Source of the DNA: Neonectria sp. B-13
Lineage: Eukaryota > Ascomycota > Sordariomycetes > Hypocreales > Nectriaceae
Reading direction: 5' to 3'
Assembly (NCBI GenBank): GCA_002682825.1
Contig: NOKP01000003.1
Location: 2,046,001 to 2,110,000 of the forward strand
Length of the DNA: 64,000 bases
The notes beneath the pieces are model-generated. The model saw only the letters and a program-made list of their open reading frames with translations. It did no database searches and was not told the origin of the DNA. Within the stretch, counting starts at the first letter, position 1. Each line of letters begins with the position of its first letter. Made by a program: the position numbers and the translations under genes. Below, one piece after another: positions 55,681 through 64,000 of the stretch.

Positions 55681-58539
55681 GATGGCGGATGACGGATCGC
55701 GAACAGAGGCAAATGGGGGGTGGTTGCGATGTTGAAGTGGAATCGGGCTCGAAGTCGCAAGATCTATCCGAAGCTCGGGGACGGCCTTCCCGGCTCGAAA
55801 ATTTTGGGTGCCACCCGCGACCTGGTCTGTGCGCTCCACCGACCGGACTCAACGACTTTGAGAGGAGGCACGTGACAGGAATGAGCCCTTCATCCGCGAA
55901 GACGATGGAAGGTTCTAAATGGATGGTAGGATACGGTTGAAAAGGGTTCGGATTTGCAAGCAGGTTCCTATTTCTAGATGGGAAGAAACAAGCCTGAGGA
56001 AGGTGGTTGAGGGACTGAACAACTTCCATTCCAAGAGTGTAACCATGAAAAGTTCCTGTGTAGAGTCACCCAAAATGCACCTACAAATCGAATGCGCAGC
56101 TTGAATCGAGTGAGGGAGACCCCGAGTGAACTGAGAGACGGAGAACTCAGTACAATCGAGAGTCGTTCACCTCGATGTCAAGGATAGCCGCAACGAAGGT
56201 TGGCCGTGGACATCAAAGAGTAATGCGACACGAGTGGTTCATGCACCGAAATCCATGGAGAGAATCTGACGATGTCGCCAAATTTAGACACTCGAGTTCT
56301 TCTCCCGTCTCCGGGCTGAAGAGTTTTCGGACAGCGCGATCCCCTTTAAGCAGGACAAGAGTTCAAGCAGCCAGCCAGCTGGTCCGCTTGACTCACGCAG
56401 TTTTACGACGAACACACGAGATATCTAGATACCAAAAAGAATTCAACAAGAAATGTCGAGACCACCCCACAGTCAAAAACCCCGAAGGTTGTTAGCGGCT
56501 GGTAGGAAGGCAGTCTCTTCATTCTGGGAGGCCGGGAACGGAAGGAGATCCAAAGAGATCAGGATAACCCTCAGCAAGCCGCAAAGCGGAGCCGCCGTTG
56601 AATTAATAAAACACATGGTGAAGTATTAACCCTAACTGATGTAGGGAGAGAAGAGAACTTTTTTTTTCGCAGCGCGGGAGAAGCTGCTTTTATGGAGTTT
56701 GGCAGGAGAATGGCGCTAGCCCTATTCGTCGCCATTCACGTGACATTGGTGAAATTTTGGTGCTGTGGGGCTTCCGGCGGACCTCTCTGAAGAGCGAGAA
56801 GCATCCCTGCCGGTCAGTCATTGCTCCCAGCCTCTTCAACTCCGTAATGCTGTGGAGACGGCGTTTACGATACCACTTCGCTTCAGAGTAACCAAATCTC
56901 GTTTTCATATCTACGTACTTCTAGTGGTCAAGTCTGCCGATGGCCCCATTCCCAGAGAGGGAGGCTTCCGGAAGATTTAGGTAAGGCGGAGACAAGAGGA
57001 CGAACAGGAAAAGAAAGCCCGGGCCATCACTCCAGCCGAGTGTCAACACCAGCCCGCCGTTCAGGCAGTTACCGACAATGCTTTCAAGGATTATCTAATT
57101 GTCGACGGCAATGGATGTCTCTGCGAGATGCTGGTGCGAATGGAGAGGCGGCCGGAGATGCATGTCAGCAATATTCAGACTTCGTCCCATGCATAGCGGC
57201 GGACACTGCCCAATCTTCCAGCTATCTATGGATCAAACGCCTGTGATATATCCTTGCCAGTACGGGGGAGTCTTGGACCATCAGTCATCTATGTTACTAG
57301 AAGGGGAGAAGTAGAACTTGGTGTCTAAATCTGCTGAGGAGACTTAGGATTACTGAGGCATCACTGTCGAAGGCAGTGCGCTTGACTCTCATTCTTCTCA
57401 AGGCTAGTCGGGATATATCATGATGGGTACGGTCCGGTTTTGTGGCCCCTCTGAATCATCGAATACCATGACGGATGCCGTCCTTGATTCAGCGGATGCA
57501 TTGGACTCTCATTTCCAGGTCTTGCCATTAGGTTCCACAGAGGGTCCTCGCTGTCCGAATCCTCAAACGACCAGGCTAGGGACTAGTAGTCTAGTTTACC
57601 CATGGGGAGATGTTGACGTACGTGTATTCTCGACTGATTGTCGGTGAACCTAGGCCGTAGTGACACTTGGTTGGAGGAAGTGAGATGGGTCGCTAATGAG
57701 GTGCAATAGAGCATAATCAGCCAAACGATATCGAACAGGGAAACCTAAGTCAAGACCAAGTTTAGATAGTTCGCCATTCGCTTCCGTGCAACTACAATTC
57801 AGACAATCTCGCGCTTAAATGGACCAGCCTCGAAATCCCACGCAGTTGCTTCCAAACAACAAACAACTCGCACTGCGTCATCAATACCATCATCTTTCTC
57901 TCGTGGCTAGATTACTTGATAATCGTACCTGCTCCCTTGGCTACTATCCATGACAGTGTTCCAAGTCTCTTTTCACTCCACGGTTCCAGACAGCGAGGGC
58001 CACGTGTCATAGACAATCATAAAGCTTACCCTAGATTCACTCTAGAGTCCCCTAATGCGACAAAATATTGCTAGCCTCCATCACAGCACTTAGTGGGAAC
58101 TCATGGTACTTCTCTCGGGACAAGCACCATAATCCATGCTCCATTACGTCTTGGGTGCCATGACCGTGAGTGAGCAGGTATGGTGAAGGGCGTGGATCTT
58201 ACCTAGCATGATGTCACTTCAGCGTTACTAACTTCATAGCAAGACTTGTAATTCAGTCGCGATGTGAAATGATTCTTCCATTTTTCATCCTGTACCATGC
58301 TATTGGGGTGACCCTTTTATGCGCGCATGACCTGTTTACCTCAAACACCTTCATCTAAATGCAGTCCGAGATCCAACCAGTTAACCGTTTTTTTCTTTCG
58401 CTTTTTCTTCCCAAAGATCAAACGCCCCTAGTTGTGTCCTGTAAATTCCACAAGATTTTACTTAAGAAAATAAGTGTGACAAAGAAAAAATAAGTCTGCC
58501 TCAAGTCAGGGACCCTTGCAAGAAATTTGTTGGTGTAGA
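55681..58539. other. 2.9-kb intergenic region
   Basis: Between the start of TIM23 and the 3' end of the PQ-loop gene, both minus. Only short frames without motifs are present. A run of T lies near 56660, and AT-rich DNA from 58250 to 58500 probably belongs to the PQ-loop gene terminator. No gene supported. Confidence 0.45.
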
Positions 58540-59808
58540 TCAGGGGTACACGGAGTCGCCCCTCTGGAGCAACGGCCGATGATCCCATTGATCCTCATCG
58601 ATACTTTCCGCGTCGTTGATAAAATCATCATCTTCGTCGCCGTACACGATGATGGTCTCATCGGGTTTGCTGTACATGAAGTACTGGCCAAAGACTCCAA
58701 AATCAAGGAACAAGGTGACAAGGCTGCCCGCGAGCCAGCTGAGGTTGACGAGGATGTATCTTCCGTAGATGCGACCGGCCTCCCCAGGCTCGCAGGTGTC
58801 CTGGGCGCACTTGGGCTCGTAGGCGAAGATTGAAAGGACGTAGGTCATGTTGCCAAGGCAGGCGAAGAGAAAGAAGAGCATGCTCAGGCCATCAGTCGTC
58901 TTGCGCCGCCAGTTCAGGACAAGCTGGGGCAGGCGGGAGGCAATGTAGGAAATCGTGCAGAGGTAGCCGAAGAACTGGCCTAGGATGTTGAACTTGAGGT
59001 CCTCACCTCCCCTTGATCCGCCATCTTTGTCTCCCGAGGCCTTGCGACCAAGAAACCATCCAAGAACGCCGGCGGCGCAAACCATAAACACGATGATGGT
59101 GTTCCAGAGAATGGTCTGAAGAACAGTAGGCTTCGCAGGCGGGGTGCGAGCTTCGGGAATATGGGAGACGGCGGGGGAGAGGCCGGACCAGTCTGAGCCA
59201 CGACGATCGCCCAGGGTGCCGTTATTCAAGAGACCAGTGCGTTCGTTGGGTTCGCCGCGTGCCGGAGCGGCCGGTTTCGGAGCAACGGCCGGTGGGTCGC
59301 GCCATGTAAATCCGCGGTAGTAGAAGCATTGGCACAGAAGGACAATATCGGCGATCGTGTAGTAGATGGCAAGAATGATCTGGAGGGCGTCGGAGTTAGC
59401 GGCGTGCACAAAAAAGGGCCAGATTGTGGTCCAGGCGTTGCGTGAGTCCTACCATGGTCGGCAAGACGCCCTGGAGGACTGCCCCGAGAATATTGAAGAC
59501 ATCGCCGAGTAACCAGACGATTATGAACTGGATGGAGAGGGCATCGGCGCTTTGGCGTTTGAAATTTTGAAAGATTTGAGGCGAGAAGACGACGACTGGG
59601 CGAAGTGATCAGCTGAGGTTGCGAGGGGAGGACGGAAGGGATGGGACGAGCAAGACTTACCCCAGCAGGCAATGGAGATGGAACTGATCGAAAAAGAAAA
59701 GAGAACGTCAGCGAATGCGATTTTCGAAGCAATCTTACAAGGGACTCACCCGCAGATGCCCGAGATGGCCTCAACATCGAGGTTGAGAGTCTCCGTCGGC
59801 GGGAGCAT
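58540..59808 (-). CDS. PQ-loop lysosomal/vacuolar amino acid transporter (Ypq/Rtc2/PQLC2-like)
   Basis: Four exons (59750-59808, 59661-59683, 59453-59595, 58540-59379; introns 66, 65, 73 bp) give 354 residues. Exon 2 is only 23 nt. The two PQ-loop repeats are SPQIFQNFKRQSADALSIQF (first, after GSISIACWVVVF) and SRLPQLVLNWRRKTTDGLSM (second), each in a three-helix bundle, giving seven spans overall. A long polar loop with RTGLLNNGTLGDRRGSDWSG separates the bundles. The tail is acidic (GDEDDDFINDAESIDEDQW) and ends with HRPLLQRGDSVYP. The layout matches fungal Ypq1-3/Rtc2, which export basic amino acids from the vacuole. An ERTGLL motif in the loop resembles an acidic dileucine vacuole-sorting signal. 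The ATG (MLPPTETLNLDVEAISGIC) is the usual family start. Confidence 0.92.
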
Positions 59809-61432
59809 GATGTGAGGGTGATGGATCCGCTCGGGATCCTGGCCACGGATTGTAGAGAGCTCCCCCCCAGTAAAGCGAGTACCCAAACCCAAGCGCAGCA
59901 ACCAGACGAGAAAGTTGTAAAGCCCGGCGGTTCTCCTTCTTCCCTTTTCTAATCTCGTCCGTCGCGATCCCAGAAAACCGAATTGATACGTTGGCGATGT
60001 AGGCCGAGAAGAAAGCTGGCGATGTGAAAGAAAACAAGGGAGAGTTGGGGAATGGGCGTGACTCGCCGCGGAACGGGGGGTAGAAGACTTTTTCCCCAAT
60101 GGCACGTTGCGGGAGCATTTTTCCCTTGCAAGCTTCCAGAAGCGGTCCACGTGCCCCAAATATAGTTCCAGCGCTGCGGACACAGACGTCACTGCAGTAG
60201 GCAAATGCGGGGGAGTCGCCACTAAAGGTGTGCCCTGGACACCCACTAGAGGTGCCCTGGGCAAACCCCCGGGGAGCGCTGAGGTGAGGGTGGGTGCTGT
60301 ACCCATGGTGTCCAGGCAGTTGAAATCAGTCTTCCACATGACATGCTCCGAGTCGCGTGTTATGGCTAATTGATGGCGGGGTTTCTTGTTCCTGATTGGC
60401 GAGGTATCAGGATGTTTTTCTTTCATTCTAGTTAATATCAAATATGGCCTGTACCGGGGCTAGCATTCATTTCTTGGCAACATCGAGAGCCATGGTTCGA
60501 CATCCATGCCCGTTCCCAGTACCGCCCTCGGGTTAAGCCAGGGTTCGCCGGGCTCGGAGCCGCGCCGAGGCCAGGAAGACGTAGATCGATGGGGATTTTA
60601 GATTCGGCAGGACCCATCATTATTCACCATTTATGCCATGTGTTTTAGCAGCCATGAACCAACCAAACAACCAAGGAGTAATTACCCCAGAGAACCTAGG
60701 CACCTAACTGGAAGCAGAGATTGCAAAGTACAACGTCGTTTCTCAACTCGACTTTTCACCCCGGCTCCGCATCAAAAAGAAGATTTGCCCGGTGTTTCAA
60801 GTGATATTTCTATATTCTTCACATTAAATCAGCGAAATTAGGCCATTGGTCGGGGCAATGGCGAATAGCCACCCTTGAAACCGCGTCTCCAACTCCTCCC
60901 AAACTCCGCAATACAACTCGTGTGCTTTACTAATTCGCTGGGAATAAGAGCATCACCAACGCAGACTCTAGTACCAAATTCCCGGCTGCTTATTACTCAT
61001 CATGCCTGGCTTGTTCCGCCGCTTCCGTGATTCCATTACAGCAGTCTACATCTTCCGTCTCCAGAACATACGGTAACGTTGTGCCTTAGTTAGTGTAGGT
61101 ACTCCTTTCAACCCCTCACCGCCCACCACGCCGCACCAATCCTAAACCTCGGCATCTCAGGTACCTCACTAATGAGAAGTCGCCCATTTGAATGCCCCCA
61201 AGAGCCCAACGAAGCCCCGGATTTCGGAGTGCATTGGACCGAACGGGGTCAAGTCGGCTTTCTTCGCGCGCCGGTGCAATTATCCCTCCTACCTCCGCTG
61301 CCCGATAGACGCCCACACACATAAAGGCTATTTATTATCTTTGACGACTACACCTCCGTACGAATACTCGCTTCTTAATCTTTGTGCAACCTTGACGTGC
61401 GCCATCGCCTCACCGAAACACCGTCTGCCCAC
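59809..61432. other. Divergent intergenic region
   Basis: 1.6 kb containing promoters of the PQ-loop and NADH pyrophosphatase genes. Short duplicated stretches occur near 60220-60265 (CCTGG(A/G)CACCC-type). A CTCCGTAC element lies upstream of the NADH pyrophosphatase gene. No gene supported. Confidence 0.5.
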
Positions 61433-62732
61433 ATGCCGACCTCCGCCCCGCCGCCTCAGCTGCCCGAGCTTCCGGCGCTGCGAAACGACGACTCAATGCT
61501 GACTCGTCGCTTCGGAAAAGAGGTCGTTAACTACTATGCTGGCAGCCGCATCAACCGCTACTCGTTTCTGCGTGCCGATACCGCATTCCTGAGGAGAGCC
61601 GCTGTCAGCCCCACGGCTCGTTATCTCGCCCTCAACGATCTGAGTGCCCTCGTCGCCGACAAGGCCACTCTCTCTTACCTCGCTTTTGAGGATGTCAAGT
61701 CTCTCATCGGTTCAGAGCCCTTCCACCTCACCGAGGATGAGTCTCTCAAGGCATACGACTCGGCTCAGACATCACCCCTCGTCGTCTTCCTTGGCATGTT
61801 AGAAGAGGGCAGCGAGCCCGGTCATATTGAATCTGGCGAACATGGCGATATCAAAGGCCAGCCCTACTTTGCCATCGATATCACCGCCCGCGGCACTCAT
61901 GCCGACAAGGCCACCGACTTCCTCAAGGCACAGGAGGCCAAGGGACTCTCGGTAGATAAGAACGCCAGGGGAATGACACTTCACCCTGACGCCGGTATGC
62001 TTGATCCCTAGTCTCGTGAAAGCCCCTTGCTAATTTGTTCCAGCCGCCCTGTATGCTCAAGCCAGGTCCATAATTGACTGGAATGCCCGGAGTCCTTTTT
62101 GCGCGGGGTGCGGAACCCCGAATCTGTCCGTCCATGCCGGCTACAAACGTGTCTGCCCTCCTACGGATAAGAAGGGAGGCTCTGAGGCACAGACTCGAGA
62201 AGACTGCCCCACGCGCCACGGCGTCTCCAACATTTGCTTCCCTAGGACGGATCCAACCATGATTGCTGCTGTTGTCTCCGCCGACGGCCAACGGATCCTG
62301 CTTGGACGCCAGAAGCGCTGGCCACCCGACTGGTACAGCACCCTCGCTGGCTTCCTGGAACCTGGCGAGTCTATCGAGGAGGCCGTGAGACGCGAGGTGT
62401 GGGAGGAGAGCGGTGTCCGCGTCGGTCGAGTCGTCATCCACTCTAGCCAGCCTTGGCCCTACCCCGCAAGCTTGATGATTGGCGCCATTGCCCAAGCGCT
62501 GTCCGAAGATGGCGAGAAGATCAACCTGAACGACAAGGAGTTGGAACTGGCCAAGTGGTTCTCGATGGACGAGGTTCGCAAGGCTCTGGAGAGCAGGACC
62601 AGCGGCTTGGGCGAATCCACCCCCGAAGGTCACAAGGAGGGCGACCTGCGCCTACCACCCGCCCAGGCTATCGCGAACCGCTTGCTAAACGCCGTAACTG
62701 AGGGCTTCCTAACTGCGGCCCCGAAGATTTAA
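61433..62732 (+). CDS. NPY1: NADH pyrophosphatase (Npy1/NudC-type Nudix hydrolase)
   Basis: Hydrolyses NADH to NMNH and AMP; the family also acts on NAD-capped RNA. Two exons (61433-61994, 62044-62732; 49-bp intron, branch GCTAAT) give 416 residues. The N-terminal domain (YYAGSRINRYSFLR ... YLALNDLSALV) precedes a zinc-ribbon-like block, where FCAGCGTPN supplies two cysteines and RVCPP and EDCPT the others. The Nudix box is GFLEPGESIEEAVRREVWEE at about residues 287-306, followed by the NADH-specific SQPWPYPASLMIG motif. The C-terminus (LPPAQAIANRLL) matches the family. It ends APKI, with no obvious peroxisomal SKL signal. The insert TDKKGGSEAQTRED between zinc ligands is longer than in bacterial NudC, as in other fungi. 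Confidence 0.95.
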
Positions 62733-62950
62733 CGACGTATACGAGAACTCATAGGCCTAGAGGGCTATTTAAACACATGAACTTTAAAGAAGTGAAGAGA
62801 CGGAGGCTTCATCTGGGGCTTTGGGTTTGGATTTTTTGTGATACTATACAAATGAGACAACATAGACAATAGAGAGCATCGAACCGTGTGATTACTCCCT
62901 TCCGCAGAATCTGATTCTAAGTGTCGACCCTCCTGTGCCCAACTCTGAGG

Positions 62951-64000
62951 CTAAGCACCCTCTTCCTTCACTTCCTCCGACTGCTTATGTTCCAGCAGCG
63001 AGTTCACTGCTGCAGACACCCCGGCGCAGTTCCTAATGTATTGCATCATGAATGCTTCATTAAAGACATATGGGGAAGGCTTGAGCAGCTCTTGCAACTG
63101 GAAAACCATGGTTATATGTTCCAGACTAACCCATTCGAACGCCGTCTGTAGCTTCTTGCGGGTATCGGCCACGGCTTGTGAGGGGGTATCGCGACAACTC
63201 TGAGATAATCGCTGAAGCTCATTAACGAGTATACTCACAAAATCCTTCGCGTGTTGCCTTGAGAGGTTGTTGAGAACAACTTGAATCTCCGAAATCTTCT
63301 TGTGAAATTCTTCCAAGTGAGCTACTTTGCACTTCTCAAACTCAATGTCGGTCTGCATTCGTGCAACAATGGTTTGCATAGTCCGCTTCAAGATTGGGTC
63401 CTCAACCCAGAATGTGAGATCCCTGAGGCTCTTCATTGGCTCTCGGATGAGCTCTTCCCAAGCGAGACAAGCGACGATCTGCTCTTTTCTGGCGAGGAAT
63501 GTGTACATAGTTAAGTCTTCGGGCGCCTTGAGAATCTCGGGCAGCCGTTCGGGAGCGTGTTCCGTACACCATTCGTAAAGCCACTTTTTGGTCGCTTCTG
63601 GTAGGACTCGAATGACCGGCTCCGAAATCAAGGCCCGCATGTCTTTGACGACGGCGTCCTGGTTGTGGTCGCGGTTCCCAAGTTTAGCCAGGATCTCTCT
63701 GAACTTGGTCAAGACAGGTTCTCGGTGGATGGTCCGCTTCCAACGGGTGACCTGCTTTAGCAACGGAACCGAGTCCCGGCGAGGATTGGGCGGCTCATGT
63801 CCTTGTTCGGACAAGCGATTCAAAATCAATAAAGCCGCCTCGTTGAACAGGTGGTTACCCAGCGCGTGGACTACCGGCCATCCACCCGGCCCTCGGGTCA
63901 CCTCGGTGGATTTACGATGGTTGCTATGCAGCTCGAGGCGGAATACTTTTGGGCCGACTCGGGACCAGGCTTCAATAGAAATGCCAATCAACCCCCCAAG
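62951..64000 (-). CDS. Unknown protein, partial (5' end beyond the window)
   Basis: The frame is open from the right edge to the stop at 62951, so the N-terminal part is missing. The visible ~350 residues are hydrophilic and mostly helical, with no membrane span. The start of the visible part (SRVGPKVFRLELHSNHRKST, GGWPVVHALGNHLFNEAAL) gives way to long helices (ALISEPVIRVLPEATKKWLY, KTIVARMQTDIEFEK-like and EFHKKISEIQVVLNNLSRQH), suggesting an alpha-solenoid or coiled-coil protein. No catalytic motif is recognised. The 3' ends of this gene and NADH pyrophosphatase converge with 218 bp between them. Confidence 0.75.
   Translation of the reverse strand, partial: LGGLIGISIEAWSRVGPKVFRLELHSNHRKSTEVTRGPGGWPVVHALGNHLFNEAALLILNRLSEQGHEPPNPRRDSVPLLKQVTRWKRTIHREPVLTKFREILAKLGNRDHNQDAVVKDMRALISEPVIRVLPEATKKWLYEWCTEHAPERLPEILKAPEDLTMYTFLARKEQIVACLAWEELIREPMKSLRDLTFWVEDPILKRTMQTIVARMQTDIEFEKCKVAHLEEFHKKISEIQVVLNNLSRQHAKDFVSILVNELQRLSQSCRDTPSQAVADTRKKLQTAFEWVSLEHITMVFQLQELLKPSPYVFNEAFMMQYIRNCAGVSAAVNSLLEHKQSEEVKEEGA

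Noticed and set aside
55681..55839. In-frame N-terminal extension of Tim23
   Set aside because: Upstream residues are not part of the family. The ATG at 55680 gives the expected length and start.

Overview
The window reads as nuclear DNA of a filamentous ascomycete, most likely a Sordariomycete. Genes are spaced by 0.3-5 kb and sit on both strands. Most introns are 48-90 bp with GTRAGT-like donors and CTAAC/CTGAC-like branch sites. Proteins match fungal families such as a Zn2Cys6 regulator, a HeLo-domain protein, Gpi13, an Ark1/Prk1 kinase, Tim23, a PQ-loop transporter, an INSIG protein and NADH pyrophosphatase. The genus cannot be fixed by eye. No tRNA, rRNA, CRISPR array or intact transposon was recognised.

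Left part (1-19.5 kb): a GPI-anchor ethanolamine phosphate transferase (minus), a cytochrome b561-type membrane protein with a very long disordered tail (minus), a secreted exo-1,3-beta-glucanase (plus), a half-size ABCG transporter (minus), a divergent Gfd2/RNase H-fold protein (plus) and a Zn2Cys6 transcription factor (minus). Two diverged copies of a roughly 215-bp dispersed repeat flank the RNase H-fold gene.

Middle (19.5-33 kb): a 5-kb gene-free, GC-rich stretch with a long pyrimidine tract leads to the most interesting locus, a HeLo-domain protein fused to a degenerate kinase domain, whose reading frame needs a GC-AG intron. Downstream and convergent is a 72-residue three-exon cysteine-rich CYSTM-like protein too small for ordinary ORF scans. 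Then come an Ark1/Prk1/AAK1-family kinase and a Mak11/PAK1IP1-type WD40 protein.

Right part (36-64 kb): an INSIG-family ER protein, a small unknown gene, a 3.8-kb gap holding a frameshifted Nudix-like remnant, a RING-LON protein, a Lys/Ser/Glu-rich repeat protein, dephospho-CoA kinase, a Gln/Pro-rich protein with a second GC-AG intron, an unknown 529-residue protein, Tim23 with a polyglutamine tract, a PQ-loop transporter with a 23-nt micro-exon, NADH pyrophosphatase, and an unknown gene running off the right edge.

Most genes are unlinked housekeeping functions (GPI anchors, mitochondrial import, CoA synthesis, NAD(H) turnover, ribosome biogenesis, endocytosis, sterol control). There is no biosynthetic cluster. 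Spliced models were built by hand from splice signals and reading-frame continuity. No database search was run; all family names rest on motif recognition.
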